NCBI RefSeq assembly: GCF_001412655.1
Contig: NZ_CP012996.1
Coordinates: 3,534,001-3,598,000, forward strand
Reading direction: 5' to 3'
DNA: 64,000 nucleotides
DNA from: Pedobacter sp. PACM 27299
GTDB lineage: Bacteria > Bacteroidota > Bacteroidia > Sphingobacteriales > Sphingobacteriaceae
This document shows positions 33,864-43,291 of the stretch, piece after piece. The translations under genes were made by a program, and so were the position numbers. The notes beneath the pieces are model-generated. The model did no database searches, had not been told where the DNA came from, and saw only the letters and a program-made list of their open reading frames with translations. Position 1 is the stretch's first letter, and every line of letters starts with the position of its first letter.

Positions 33864-34325
33864 CTATTTAAAAGTATCAAAACCATCCTTTGCATCACAC
33901 CAAAACTCATCCAATGCAATTAATCTTGGTTTCAAAAAGGAAATTAAAGCTGGCCAGTCAGATTCTTTGAAAATGCTCACATCCGGAAGGTGTTTCACGA
34001 TCCTGCTGACTGTTTTATAATGCTCGTCTGTAGTATGTAGTTCCCAATCCCACTCTTCCTCTAAACTGTTGTGCAGCATAGTTTTAAAGGCAGTAAACTG
34101 CTCAAAAAACAGCTCCTGCATTCCCGGATCAGGATGAGACATTTCAATCGCAATATAAGCCGCCTTTTTGTCGACAGACATTTTAAAATTCAGGTACTTG
34201 ATTCCTGTTTTATAATTCACCCAATTGATTCGCATTCCTTCTGCGGATTGATGAGCTGCAATATATTGTCCGAAGGTAGTCCAGAAAGACTGTTTTAACT
34301 GCGCAGCCTGATCTTTTGAAAACAT
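33864..34325 (-). CDS. DUF4268 domain-containing protein
   Basis: A 153-residue cytoplasmic protein recognised by FWTTFGQYIAAHQSAEGMRINWVNYKTGIKYLNFKMSVDKKAAYIAIEM and the later EEEWDWELH. DUF4268 resembles PD-(D/E)XK-like and restriction-associated folds in longer proteins, but this stand-alone form is short and no catalytic set is clear. It precedes nothing on its strand except the gap; the pseudouridine synthase gene lies 45 bases upstream on the same strand. Confidence 0.85.
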   Translation of the reverse strand: MFSKDQAAQLKQSFWTTFGQYIAAHQSAEGMRINWVNYKTGIKYLNFKMSVDKKAAYIAIEMSHPDPGMQELFFEQFTAFKTMLHNSLEEEWDWELHTTDEHYKTVSRIVKHLPDVSIFKESDWPALISFLKPRLIALDEFWCDAKDGFDTFK

Positions 34326-34370
34326 GGTATTGGATTTTAGATAGTATGGTATTCTGAATACGAAAAGAGA

Positions 34371-35054
34371 TTAAAGCGTCCAGCTCATCAGCTCCATCAC
34401 CCTTTTAAACTCGTCTTGAACATCCGCTTTTAAATGGATGGTTTCTTTCGTTACCGGATGTACAAATTTCAATTCTGAAGCATGCAGCAGCATCGTTGTC
34501 ATCTCCCATTGCTCTTTGAAAAACTTGTTTTGTTTATTACAGCCATGCTTACGGTCGCCAATAATCGGATAAAAAATATGTGCAAAATGTCGACGCAGCT
34601 GGTGCATCCTTCCCGTAGTAGGTGTTGCTTCCACTAAAGAATACCTGGAAGTAGGATGTTTTCCAAGGGCTACTTCCAATTCTGCGCGCTGTAAAGTCAC
34701 AAAAGCAGTGAACGCCTCCTGCATATTGCCATTTTCTTTCGCCAAAGGGTAGTCGATCTCCAGGCTATCCGGGGCATAACCTCTCAAAACTGCCAGGTAT
34801 TTCTTTTCTACTTCCGCATTTTGGAATTGCTGATGCATGGCGATTTCCGTCTCCTTATCAAAAGCAAAAAGCAGCAAACCACTGGTTTTCCGATCTAAAC
34901 GATGAACAGGGCTAACATACTTATTGATCTGATCCCTTAGCATTTGCAGCGCAAATTCTGTGGCATCACTAGCAATAGAAGAACGGTGAACCAATAAACC
35001 ATGAGGTTTATTGATGGCAATCAGATGATCGTCCTGATATACAATTTCCAGCAT
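34371..35054 (-). CDS. truC: RluA-family pseudouridine synthase, TruC type
   Basis: Predicted tRNA pseudouridine(65) synthase. The 227-residue protein has the RluA-family catalytic motif HRLDRKTSGLLLFA (catalytic Asp in HRLD), the start IVYQDDHLIAINKPHGLLVHRS characteristic of TruC, and TTGRMHQLRRHFAHIFYPIIGDRKHG. There is no S4 domain, as in TruC. TruC modifies U65 in some tRNAs. The assignment to TruC rather than another RluA member is by length and the N-terminal sequence. Confidence 0.88.
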   Translation of the reverse strand: MLEIVYQDDHLIAINKPHGLLVHRSSIASDATEFALQMLRDQINKYVSPVHRLDRKTSGLLLFAFDKETEIAMHQQFQNAEVEKKYLAVLRGYAPDSLEIDYPLAKENGNMQEAFTAFVTLQRAELEVALGKHPTSRYSLVEATPTTGRMHQLRRHFAHIFYPIIGDRKHGCNKQNKFFKEQWEMTTMLLHASELKFVHPVTKETIHLKADVQDEFKRVMELMSWTL

Positions 35055-35161
35055 TTAATTTTTTCTGCGAAGATAACCTTTTGATTTTTTAAAACCGCCC
35101 AATTGTATCAAATTTGTTCCTTTTTGACAGGATAGAAGCATTTTACTTAAATTGAGAAATC

Positions 35162-36751
35162 ATGAAAACCAAACCAACAAACCCTCCTGTTAATGGATTA
35201 AAAAAGGCAACCGCTGCCTTCTTTATGGCGATGCTGATCGCTGGAAACGTCAGCTATGCACAAACTAAAAAGGAAACTATTGACCTGATCGTCAAGGAAG
35301 CCACAGAAAATTCTCAACTGGAAAAACTCGCGCATGAGTTATTAGATATGGTTGGCCCCAGACTCGTGGGCTCACCTCAAATGAAACAGGCCAATGATTG
35401 GGCAGTAGCCAAATATACCAGCTGGGGGATCCCTGCTAAAAATGAACAATGGGGAGAATGGCGCGGCTGGGAACGTGGAATTTCTCATATTGACCTGGTT
35501 TATCCGCGTGTAAAATCTTTGGAAGGCATGCAGTTGGCATGGAGCCCAAGCACAAAAGGAAAAGCTGTAGTCGGAGAAATGATCATCTACCCTGACCTAC
35601 CCGATTCTGTATCCTTCAAAAGCTGGTTGCCGAGCGTAAAAGGAAAGTTTGTGATGTTTTCCATGAACCAACCTACCGGCAGACCAGATTATAACTGGCA
35701 GGAATTTGCGACACCAGAATCTTTTGAGAAAATGAAAAAAGACAGGACCGAACAAACCAATGCCTGGCGCTCCAGAATTAGTAAAACCGGACTAAACTTA
35801 AAAGCATTAGCCCTGGCGTTTGAAAGTGCAGGCGCATTAGGTGTAGTCACCAGCAACTGGTCAGCTGGATTTGGTGTCAACAAGATCTTTGGTGCAAACA
35901 CCACTAAAATCCCTTCCATCGACATTTCCCTGGAAGATTACGGCTTATTGTACCGACTTACCGAATCAGGAAACAAACCTAAAATCAGCGTAAATGTAGG
36001 ATCTAAAGAGCTGGGTGTCGTTCCTACTTTTAATACCATTGCAGAAATCAAAGGCACAGAAAAACCAAATGAATATGTGGTCCTTTCTGCGCATTTCGAT
36101 TCCTGGGATGGCGGCACAGGTGCCACAGATAACGGAACAGGTACAATCACGATGATGGAAGCCATCCGTATTCTGAAGAAAATCTATCCTAACCCAAAAA
36201 GGACCATTCTTGTAGGTCATTGGGGCAGTGAAGAACAAGGACTAAACGGCTCCAGAGCTTTTGTAGAAGATCACCCGGAAATTGTTAAAAACATACAGGT
36301 GGTATTTAACCAGGACAATGGCACTGGCCGGGTAGTGAACCTTGCCGGACAAGGCTTCTTAAACTCTTATTCCTATTTAGGGAAATGGTTATCGGCTGTG
36401 CCTGAAGACATCAGAAAACAAATTGCAACGACTTTCCCTGGCAGCCCAGGTGGTGGTGGTTCAGACTACGCTTCTTTTGTAGCAGCAGGTGTACCCGCAT
36501 TTTCACTGAGCTCCAATAGCTGGTCCTATGGTACCTATACCTGGCATACCAATAGAGATACTTACGACAAAGTCGTTTTTGATGATGTGAGAAGCAACGC
36601 GATATTGACTGCAATTCTAGCCTATATGGCGAGTGAAGATCCGGAAACGACTTCCAGAGAAAAAAGCATTTTACCTGTGAATCCAAGAACAGGAGAACCA
36701 GGTGTATGGCCTCCACAAGTTAAGCCAACACGTAAAGGCGGTATAAACTAA
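35162..36751 (+). CDS. M28-family secreted zinc aminopeptidase
   Basis: A 529-residue exported peptidase (M28/M20 fold) with an N-terminal signal (ATAAFFMAMLIAGNVSYAQ), a PA-type insert in the first half (about 130-270), and the zinc site: SAHFDSWDGGTGATDNGTG (His and bridging Asp), HWGSEEQGLNGS (catalytic and metal Glu), VFNQDNGTG (Asp) and WHTNRDTYDKV (His). All expected ligands are present, so it should be active. Its likely role is peptide degradation in the periplasm or outside. It converges with the S9 peptidase gene, with a terminator between. Confidence 0.92.
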   Translation: MKTKPTNPPVNGLKKATAAFFMAMLIAGNVSYAQTKKETIDLIVKEATENSQLEKLAHELLDMVGPRLVGSPQMKQANDWAVAKYTSWGIPAKNEQWGEWRGWERGISHIDLVYPRVKSLEGMQLAWSPSTKGKAVVGEMIIYPDLPDSVSFKSWLPSVKGKFVMFSMNQPTGRPDYNWQEFATPESFEKMKKDRTEQTNAWRSRISKTGLNLKALALAFESAGALGVVTSNWSAGFGVNKIFGANTTKIPSIDISLEDYGLLYRLTESGNKPKISVNVGSKELGVVPTFNTIAEIKGTEKPNEYVVLSAHFDSWDGGTGATDNGTGTITMMEAIRILKKIYPNPKRTILVGHWGSEEQGLNGSRAFVEDHPEIVKNIQVVFNQDNGTGRVVNLAGQGFLNSYSYLGKWLSAVPEDIRKQIATTFPGSPGGGGSDYASFVAAGVPAFSLSSNSWSYGTYTWHTNRDTYDKVVFDDVRSNAILTAILAYMASEDPETTSREKSILPVNPRTGEPGVWPPQVKPTRKGGIN

Positions 36752-36790
36752 TCGTTATCCCGCGATCAGAAAACTAAAATATCTGTATAC

Positions 36791-36828
36791 GAAAATGCCC
36801 TTCCGATTTATTCGAAAGGGCATTTTTA
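36791..36828. terminator. Bidirectional terminator between the peptidase genes
   Basis: GAAAATGCCCTT pairs with AAGGGCATTTTT across a 13-base loop containing CCGATTTATTCGA. A- and T-rich flanks on both sides suit the convergent genes. Confidence 0.85.
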
Positions 36829-36838
36829 ATTAAAAGCC

Positions 36839-39298
36839 TTATTTTTTATTCTTTACATATTTTTCTAACCATTGGTCTTGTTCCCAGAACGTGTGCAGAA
36901 TAGACTCCCTACTCCTGTAACCATGGAATTCTTTCGGTAACAATACCAATCTCACCGTACCGCCATGACCTTTGATCGCACTATACAAGCGCTCACTTTG
37001 AATCGGGAAAGTTCCTGAATTCTCATCGTCAATACCATGGGTCATCAATAAAGGTGTTTTGATTTTATCTGCATAATTAAATGGCGACATTTTGTTGTAA
37101 ACATCCATTGCCTGCCAGTAAGTACGAGCTTCCACCTGAAAACCAAAAGGAGTCAAGGTGCGGTTGTAAGCACCGCTTCTCGCTATTCCCGCAGCAAATA
37201 AATTGGTATGTGCCAGTAAGTTGGCAGTCATGAATGCACCATAAGAGTGCCCTCCTACAGCAATCCGACCTCTATCAGCTACACCCATATCTACCACATA
37301 ATTAATCAAAGCGGTTGCATTGTCTTCAATCTGCTGTAAGAACGTATCATTAGGTTCTTCTTTTCCTTCACCAACAATCGGCATATCTGCCTGATCCAAT
37401 ACCGCATACCCTCTGGTTACCCAGAATACCGGCGAGCGAAAAGCCAGTCTGGTGAAACGGTAAGGAGATCCTTTTACCTGTCCGGCAGCCGCCAGACTTT
37501 TGAATTCACGTGGGTAAGCCCAGATCAATACCGGCAATGGTCCATTTTCTTTCTTAAAATCCTTTGGCAGGTACAAAGTAGCAGAAAGCTTGATGCCATC
37601 CTTACGAGGGTAAGAAAGCAAGGCCTTCTGAACTCCTTTCAAACTTGGGTAAGGATCTGCAAAGCTGGTTAAGGCTTGTTCCGACCTGTTTTTCAGGTTA
37701 ACAGCATAAATGTTAGGCGCTTCTTCTGTAGACTCTCTGGAGATGTATACCTTACCGGTATTGTTAAAGAATACTGGCTCCTCATAATATGGCGCCTTAG
37801 ATTTAAACAAAGTATCCTGTTTATTGGAAATCAGGTTCCATTTCAGGATAAAAGGACGGTCGCCTTGAGGAGACGCACCTGCTCCTTTAGTGAAGATTAC
37901 ACCTGGAGCACCTTTGTCAAACAACAAAACTTTTGCAGAAAAAGGCCCTTTACCATAAATAAAATCCCCTGGATCTGTATACGTATCCTCTGAAGACCTG
38001 TCCGAGATCACTTTGACCACCTTACCGCTTTCCGGATTGATCAACGTCATTTTTTGAGCACGGTCTTTCCTCCATTGCTCTTGTACCAGGGCATAGTTTT
38101 GATTGCCCCATTCCACACCACTATATCTTGAAGCCATGCTGTACAACTTTACAGGAGCCGCAGTAAAAGGAGCTTTCAGCATAAACAAAGCATCTCGGAC
38201 TTCCGCTTTCAGGTTCGGATCACCTTTATCCTGCGCTTCTGCCCAAACAATAGTTGCAGCGGCATCACTTCTCCATTCATAAGCACGCGGCCCAATAGCA
38301 ACAGCGTCAAAGCCTGTTGGCAGTTTCTCTGCAAGCGGTGCATGGTAAAGTTCTTTCACCAATTGCCCCTGAGGATTCAGGATGGTGGTTTTGAAAGGGA
38401 AATAATAAATAGGCACCAGGTAAGAATAAGGTTTCTCAATAGTTTGTACCATCAGGAAATTGCCATCTGGCGAATAGGCAGCCTTGCGATAAATAGCTGG
38501 ACCTGCAATTTTAGTGGCATTGCCATTCAGGTCTACCTCCTGTAATTCCGAACTGAGGTAATAACCCATCAAATCCTGGTCGTAGGTATTTTTTAGCAAG
38601 TTTTGATAAGTTCTGGAAGGCGTAACTACGCCCAGGTTTTCCTGAACTACTGGTCCTGTAGGCACAATGTTATCCACTGGCTTATGACCGCGTGAAGGAA
38701 GGATAAACTGAGCAAGAATACGCTTACCATCCGGATGCCATAGTAATGTAGTACCATAGGCATCATTGAGTAAACCATTGGTCAGTCTGCTTGCTTTTAG
38801 ATTTTTAACATCTACCAGCCAAAGTTCCACCCCTTTTAAAGTATTATTGCTGAAAGCGAAAAAGTTCCCATCTGCATTCCAGCTGATATTGGTCATCCTC
38901 ATTTTCTCCGGTAATCCGGCAACTTTATTTTCTTTACCGGTTTTCAGGTCTTTAATCGTCAGGTCGCTGTAAATACCGGAAACTTCTCCTTCCGTAGAAT
39001 TATTGGTGGGATTAATCCTGATGCCTGCCAGCCCAATTACAGGCTGAGCCACCTGCTCAATGGAAGCATACCCTGCTGAGGAAAGCAGCAGCATCAAACT
39101 TCCGTCTTTGTTAAAACGTACAGTTGGACTTGTCGGCGCATCTACCAGGTCAACAATGCTTTTAGGAGGTAATTGGTAAGTCAGGTTCTCCTGCGCAAAT
39201 CCTTGGGTACTTAAACCTGCCATCAGCAATACGCTGAGCAAGGTTTTAGTGATTGGTTTGTAGTTTTCGGTCTGTATCATTTTTCGTTGAGTATCCAT
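36839..39298 (-). CDS. S9-family prolyl oligopeptidase-like exported peptidase
   Basis: A serine peptidase of about 819 residues. The N-terminal half is a beta-propeller-like region (repeats such as YSPDGNFLMVQTIEKPY and WNADGNFFAFSNN), and the C-terminal alpha/beta-hydrolase has nucleophile GGHSYGAFMTANLL, Asp in HGIDDENSGTFP and His in KEFHGYRSRES, a complete triad. A signal peptide follows the start (ITKTLLSVLLMAGLSTQGFAQ). ATG codons at 39298 and 39280 are both possible; a TTG at 39340 is unlikely. Probably cleaves peptides in the periplasm, alongside the convergent M28 enzyme. Confidence 0.9.
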   Translation of the reverse strand: MDTQRKMIQTENYKPITKTLLSVLLMAGLSTQGFAQENLTYQLPPKSIVDLVDAPTSPTVRFNKDGSLMLLLSSAGYASIEQVAQPVIGLAGIRINPTNNSTEGEVSGIYSDLTIKDLKTGKENKVAGLPEKMRMTNISWNADGNFFAFSNNTLKGVELWLVDVKNLKASRLTNGLLNDAYGTTLLWHPDGKRILAQFILPSRGHKPVDNIVPTGPVVQENLGVVTPSRTYQNLLKNTYDQDLMGYYLSSELQEVDLNGNATKIAGPAIYRKAAYSPDGNFLMVQTIEKPYSYLVPIYYFPFKTTILNPQGQLVKELYHAPLAEKLPTGFDAVAIGPRAYEWRSDAAATIVWAEAQDKGDPNLKAEVRDALFMLKAPFTAAPVKLYSMASRYSGVEWGNQNYALVQEQWRKDRAQKMTLINPESGKVVKVISDRSSEDTYTDPGDFIYGKGPFSAKVLLFDKGAPGVIFTKGAGASPQGDRPFILKWNLISNKQDTLFKSKAPYYEEPVFFNNTGKVYISRESTEEAPNIYAVNLKNRSEQALTSFADPYPSLKGVQKALLSYPRKDGIKLSATLYLPKDFKKENGPLPVLIWAYPREFKSLAAAGQVKGSPYRFTRLAFRSPVFWVTRGYAVLDQADMPIVGEGKEEPNDTFLQQIEDNATALINYVVDMGVADRGRIAVGGHSYGAFMTANLLAHTNLFAAGIARSGAYNRTLTPFGFQVEARTYWQAMDVYNKMSPFNYADKIKTPLLMTHGIDDENSGTFPIQSERLYSAIKGHGGTVRLVLLPKEFHGYRSRESILHTFWEQDQWLEKYVKNKK

Positions 39299-39362
39299 GA
39301 CTATGAATGTCATTTGATATAAGTATAAGTTAGTACACAAAAATGGGATTCTAAATGAAGGC

Positions 39363-39393
39363 TTGCTAAACTATCGCGTAAAAGTTACCTTTG
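39363..39393 (+). promoter_or_regulatory. Promoter of the AraC-family gene
   Basis: TTG (39363-39365), a 20-base spacer and TACCTTTG (39386-39393) give a full Bacteroidota promoter match, about 28 bases before the ATG at 39422. Confidence 0.7.
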
Positions 39394-39421
39394 AAACATT
39401 CCACCCACAACATCTCCTGTC

Positions 39422-40327
39422 ATGCAAATTGTTGAGACCATTGATCAGTTTTACAAAAGGACCAACCAAAGTATTCCGGTCGAATTGTTAAATACTACAG
39501 GCAACCCAAGCCATTTTAACGTAAAAGAACGGAGTTATTGCAGTAAAATGAGCCCTTATAACCGGAGAGACCACTATAAGATCTGCCTGACGATTGGAAA
39601 AGGACGGCTGCATGTAGCAAATGAAGTGATTGAAATTGATCGGCCAGCGCTGGTATTCTCCAATCCTACGGTTCCTTATTCCTGGGAATCCACGTCTGAA
39701 AGCCAGGAAGGCTATTATTGTTTATTCAATGATTCCTTTATTTCTCCGGAAATGAAGAAAGGGCTGGAAAGAATATGCCCTTTGTTTAATCCGATCATCT
39801 CTCCCTCCTGTTTTTTAGATAAACCTGCTTATCAAAGAGTGAATGGATATTTCCTTCAATTAATTGCGGAGTTAAAGAGTGATTATGAGTATAAATATGA
39901 GGTCATCAGGAGTATTTTAAAACTCATCATCCATGAAGGCATCAAGATCCAATCCGCCACCCTGGCGCCTGCCCTTACCGATACTTCCGATCACATTACC
40001 CCCAGGTTTCTGCATCTGTTAGAGCGACAATTCCCGGTAGATTCTCCCGAAAATCCTTTAAAATTGAAGAGTGCTTCTGAATTTGCTGATCAGCTGAACA
40101 TTCATGTAAATCACCTGAATTATGTAATTAAGTCCCATACGGGAAAGACCACCACACAGATGATCAGCAACAGAGTGGTTGAGGAGGCAAAAACATTATT
40201 AAAACAAACAGATTGGGATGTGGCTGAAATTGGATATTGCCTGGGTTTCGACTATCCAGCCCATTTCAACAATTACTTTAAAAAGAATACTGGACTTACA
40301 CCTGCCGCCTTTAAGCACCACAGTTAA
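39422..40327 (+). CDS. AraC-family transcriptional regulator
   Basis: A 301-residue regulator. The C-terminal two-helix-turn-helix DNA-binding part is visible in LKSASEFADQLNIHVNHLNYVIKSHTGKTTTQMISNRVVEEAKTLLKQTDWDVAEIGYCLGFDYPAHFNNYFKKNTGLTP. The N-terminal part is a cupin-like sensor. Targets are unknown; the divergent S9 peptidase gene is the nearest candidate. It has a clean promoter of its own. Confidence 0.92.
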   Translation: MQIVETIDQFYKRTNQSIPVELLNTTGNPSHFNVKERSYCSKMSPYNRRDHYKICLTIGKGRLHVANEVIEIDRPALVFSNPTVPYSWESTSESQEGYYCLFNDSFISPEMKKGLERICPLFNPIISPSCFLDKPAYQRVNGYFLQLIAELKSDYEYKYEVIRSILKLIIHEGIKIQSATLAPALTDTSDHITPRFLHLLERQFPVDSPENPLKLKSASEFADQLNIHVNHLNYVIKSHTGKTTTQMISNRVVEEAKTLLKQTDWDVAEIGYCLGFDYPAHFNNYFKKNTGLTPAAFKHHS

Positions 40328-40372
40328 GCCCTGTCCAGTCCCTCGCTTTCTTAAAAGCTGTAAAGCATTAAA

Positions 40373-40570
40373 TCAACACACGTATACCTCTTGCTCCTTG
40401 TCGAATGTCCAGACTTGACGCTGACCTCTTCTGGCAATAACCAAAGAATAACACTCTTCATTTTCTGAGATTTCCAGGACCTCGCCTATATTGACAAGCT
40501 TGTCACCGATAGATAAATTTGCAATTTCTAAGTTTTTAAACATTATAGGCTGTTCCAATATATGATCCAT
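40373..40570 (-). CDS. Small conserved-looking protein, unknown function
   Basis: A 65-residue frame with an ATG start encoding MDHILEQPIMFKNLEIANLS then IGDKLVNIGEVLEI and a Lys/Gln-rich end. The beta-strand pattern (NIGEVLEISE, YSLVIARRG, QVWTFDKEQ) looks like a small folded barrel. No family is recognised. It lies convergent with the AraC gene. Confidence 0.6.
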   Translation of the reverse strand: MDHILEQPIMFKNLEIANLSIGDKLVNIGEVLEISENEECYSLVIARRGQRQVWTFDKEQEVYVC

Positions 40571-40890
40571 GAGAGCGAAAAGATAAAAGAAGATTTATTT
40601 AAAATTTAATTTATACCCAAAAATATAATTATTTATCAAATAACACTAATAATTTAGTTAAATCAGTAGATTTCGCGTTTAAACTACCTGTGCGGGCTTA
40701 CTTTTAAAACATTAATGGGCCTGGCAATGCTATTTCCGTAGATTATCGTGCTATTTTTTCTAGCACAGCTCCGTTAAGGAGCAGGTATTTTCCTCCAAGC
40801 CCCTCCCTAACCTACCTGGAGAGGGACAATCTCCAAGAAATTTATTGCAAACTTTAATTTCGTTTTAATCCTGCTTTAATCTCTTGCAGT
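40571..40890. other. 320-bp intergenic region before the tatA pair
   Basis: Two adjoining hairpins, GTGCTA/TAGCAC (40748-40766) and GCTCC/GGAGC (40768-40782), then a GC-rich stretch with CCCTCC and GGAGAGGG arms (about 40801-40828) that looks like a dispersed REP-like element. Nothing coding is seen. Confidence 0.45.
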
Positions 40891-40898
40891 TAATTTTG
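40891..40898 (+). promoter_or_regulatory. -7 promoter box of the tatA pair
   Basis: TAATTTTG fits TAnnTTTG and would start transcription near 40905, about 16 bases before the ATG. No clear -33 element. Confidence 0.5.
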
Positions 40899-40920
40899 TT
40901 AAAACCTTTAATTTATAAAT

Positions 40921-41154
40921 ATGGTGTTGGCAGAATTCTTAAATATGGGCAGTGGGGAAATTATGGTCATCTTGGCAGTGGCCCTTTTATTGTTTGGTGG
41001 CAAAAAGCTTCCTGAACTGGCAAAGGGTCTTGGAAAGGGTATCCGCGAGTTCAAAGATGCTTCTGAGGGTGTTAAAAGAGAAATCCACAGAAACATCAAC
41101 CTGGCCGATATAGAAAATGAAGCAACAGCTCCAGAAGTTAAAGAAAAAGTTTAG
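40921..41154 (+). CDS. tatA: TatA-family protein translocase subunit (copy 1)
   Basis: A 77-residue Tat pore subunit: N-terminal membrane helix [22 protein letters not shown], the FGGKKLPEL hinge and an amphipathic helix [19 protein letters not shown], then a charged tail. TatA oligomers carry folded proteins with twin-arginine signals across the inner membrane. It is followed after 25 bases by a second tatA gene. No tatC is in the window. Candidate substrates nearby are the TldD proteins. Confidence 0.93.
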   Translation: MVLAEFLNMGSGEIMVILAVALLLFGGKKLPELAKGLGKGIREFKDASEGVKREIHRNINLADIENEATAPEVKEKV

Positions 41155-41179
41155 TTCCCTAAATTATTAATACACACAA

Positions 41180-41365
41180 ATGATGTTACATACGCCCATA
41201 CTTGCTGCTTTAGGGACGCAAGAAATCCTGGTTATCCTGGTTGTTGTACTACTGCTTTTTGGCGGCAAAAAGATCCCTGAATTATTGGGTGGCCTGGGAA
41301 AAGGAATCCGTGAATTTAAAGAAGGTAAGGACGGAACCGATCAGCCAGACACTGAAAAGCATTAG
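41180..41365 (+). CDS. tatA: TatA-family protein translocase subunit (copy 2)
   Basis: A 61-residue paralogue of the upstream TatA, with membrane helix [26 protein letters not shown] and amphipathic [15 protein letters not shown]. The ATG at 41180 has another ATG immediately after it at 41183. The charged tail is shorter than in copy 1. Two TatA proteins may mix or serve different substrates. The last bases overlap the end of the convergent Gfo/Idh gene. Confidence 0.92.
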   Translation: MMLHTPILAALGTQEILVILVVVLLLFGGKKIPELLGGLGKGIREFKEGKDGTDQPDTEKH

Positions 41366-42339
41366 GCTTTCGCCGTAAAGCAATTCATCAGCTGCATAGA
41401 CAGTATCGCTTCTTCAGCGGCGCAGGGATTTTCTCCCTGTGTTAAGAAATAAGTGGTCACCTTTTCTATCATTGGCTGCTGTACATGTTCCAGGGGGCTA
41501 AAGTCGTAGACTTTAGCAATCCCATTTTTAGTCAGTTTTATTTGCTGACCAAATACCTGGAAGCTGATTTTGCCTGCCGTTCCTATAATTTCGCAGAGGT
41601 CAGCTTTGTCTTGTGCTGATACACTGAAACACCAGCTGCCATTAAATACCACCCCATTTTTAAACAATACCTGACCCGTTACCAGGTCATCTGCCTGTCC
41701 TATTCCAGATTGATTCAAGGACAATCCTGAAGCTGAAGTCCATTCTCCAAAAAAGAAAACCATCAAATCCAGCTGATGCGGAGCAAGGTCATGAAATAAG
41801 CCTCCTCCAGAAATCGCGGGATTTAACCGCCAGTTACTGGCTGAATTTGCGATGATATTGGAATCCTGAGACTGAAACATTTTCAATTGTACCAAACGGA
41901 CATTTCCGATTTCCTGTCCGTCTAATAAGGCTTTAATTTTTAAAAACAATGGCTGTGCACGTCTGTAATGAGCCACGCACAATTTGACACCCGTCTTTGC
42001 TGCTGCTGTTTTCATTCTGATGGCTGAAGCCGCGTTTAAAGTCATTGGTTTCTCCACATACACTGGTTTCCCCGCAGCAAAGGCCATTAAAGCATAAGCT
42101 TCATGCTGTGCCGGAGGAGTTGCAATATAAATGGCATTTACTTCCGGATCATCAATCAGCTGCTGCGCATCAGCATACCACTTAGGTACGCCATGTCTTT
42201 GCGCATAGTCCTTCGCTTTTTCCGAATCTCTACGCATAACCGCCACCAATGATGAGTTTGGCACTTTATTAAAAGCAGGTCCGCTTTTAACTTCGGTTAC
42301 ATCTCCGCAACCAATCATTCCCCATTTAATACTTTCCAT
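41362..42339 (-). CDS. Gfo/Idh/MocA-family oxidoreductase
   Basis: A 325-residue NAD(P)-dependent oxidoreductase. The Rossmann start is [23 protein letters not shown] (GxGxxx), the substrate-side motif is [13 protein letters not shown] (EKP), and a catalytic His-type region [16 protein letters not shown] follows. Substrate is unknown; family members act on sugars and inositols. The ATG at 42339 is preferred to a TTG two codons earlier. It begins nine bases after the DUF6929-like gene. Confidence 0.9.
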   Translation of the reverse strand: MESIKWGMIGCGDVTEVKSGPAFNKVPNSSLVAVMRRDSEKAKDYAQRHGVPKWYADAQQLIDDPEVNAIYIATPPAQHEAYALMAFAAGKPVYVEKPMTLNAASAIRMKTAAAKTGVKLCVAHYRRAQPLFLKIKALLDGQEIGNVRLVQLKMFQSQDSNIIANSASNWRLNPAISGGGLFHDLAPHQLDLMVFFFGEWTSASGLSLNQSGIGQADDLVTGQVLFKNGVVFNGSWCFSVSAQDKADLCEIIGTAGKISFQVFGQQIKLTKNGIAKVYDFSPLEHVQQPMIEKVTTYFLTQGENPCAAEEAILSMQLMNCFTAKA

Positions 42340-42348
42340 TTTCAAATG

Positions 42349-43182
42349 TTATCGTTTCAGCTTCAATTGATAAATGTCGGCCTGTAATTTATCTGTATCA
42401 TTATCCTCACAGAGGAGAAATGTCATTTCATCTGCGGTTTGATGCTTTAAAGCCAGTCCTTCAAATTTATGCCGGTCGCTGATCTGTTCAGTAAAGTCCA
42501 ATTCCATCTGCGCTATATTGATGCTGCCGATTAAGGTTCCAAATACAACGCCGTCCTGATAAGTAGATTGGCTATCTTCTGCAGCTGCCAGAAAATAAAT
42601 ATGATGATCAACCAGGATCGCATCCGTAAATCCAGTTGCAACACCTTTAATTCCGGGCAATAAGATCTCCTTAAAGGTTATTTTTGAAGTGGCAGTAGGT
42701 TTTTCACCGGAAATGACAAACACACCATTTCTTCCAGCGCCTCCATTGCCCCTATTTAAGAAATACCACTCCTTCCCCGTAAAAACTACCCCTTCCAGGT
42801 TAAAGTTTTCAGAATTCAGACCAGAAACACGCCTCATTTCCTGATATACATCAGCGACATCCCTTGTAGAAATCACTTGCTTACTCTTCGCGTTTACACT
42901 AACCATTTGGCTTCTGTTTTCAGTAGATCCTGAGCCAAAAATATAGAGCTGATCTCCGTAGCTGGTGATGGCTTCAAAATCAGGCTTGGTCTTTTTTGTG
43001 ATATTCTGTGAAGGCCCTGTGCTTAGGGGATGACGGGTCAAATGAGCAGATTTCAGCTCATAGCTGTACAAAAAGGTACTGTAATCAGAAATGACATTCA
43101 ACTGGTCGTTTTTCAAGACCAGACCGGAGGCTGAGCCTATCCCAATGATCTGAAATAACAATTCCAATGTAAATTTGTACAT
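42349..43182 (-). CDS. Hypothetical protein, DUF6929-like
   Basis: A 277-residue protein with a repeated beta-propeller-like pattern (YGDQLYIFGSGSTENRSQMVSVN; GKEWYFLNRGNGGAGRNGVFVIS; ILVDHHIYFLAAAEDS; DRHKFEGLALKHQ). It resembles the DUF6929 family as I recall it, which is uncharacterised. No signal peptide is seen. It is probably co-transcribed with the oxidoreductase downstream. Confidence 0.6.
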   Translation of the reverse strand: MYKFTLELLFQIIGIGSASGLVLKNDQLNVISDYSTFLYSYELKSAHLTRHPLSTGPSQNITKKTKPDFEAITSYGDQLYIFGSGSTENRSQMVSVNAKSKQVISTRDVADVYQEMRRVSGLNSENFNLEGVVFTGKEWYFLNRGNGGAGRNGVFVISGEKPTATSKITFKEILLPGIKGVATGFTDAILVDHHIYFLAAAEDSQSTYQDGVVFGTLIGSINIAQMELDFTEQISDRHKFEGLALKHQTADEMTFLLCEDNDTDKLQADIYQLKLKR

Positions 43183-43245
43183 GATTGCAATAGGCTAATT
43201 CTTTAAGAAAAAATTGCAGACAGCGATTTGTCTGAGCATAGTTAA

Positions 43246-43277
43246 ATCGGTTATCAAATGATGATTTGATAACCGAT
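43246..43277 (-). terminator. 14-bp hairpin after the DUF1080 gene
   Basis: ATCGGTTATCAAAT pairs perfectly with ATTTGATAACCGAT around GATG, 14 bases after the DUF1080 stop. The U-run after it on the minus strand is poor (TTTAAC), so termination may be partial. Confidence 0.55.
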
Positions 43278-43291
43278 GTTAGGGTACTAGT

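Noticed and set aside
33745..34020. A 91-codon frame on the plus strand beginning MMVWAAM
   Set aside because: Overlaps the DUF4268 gene on the other strand; the shorter frame at 33615 is in another frame and more protein-like.
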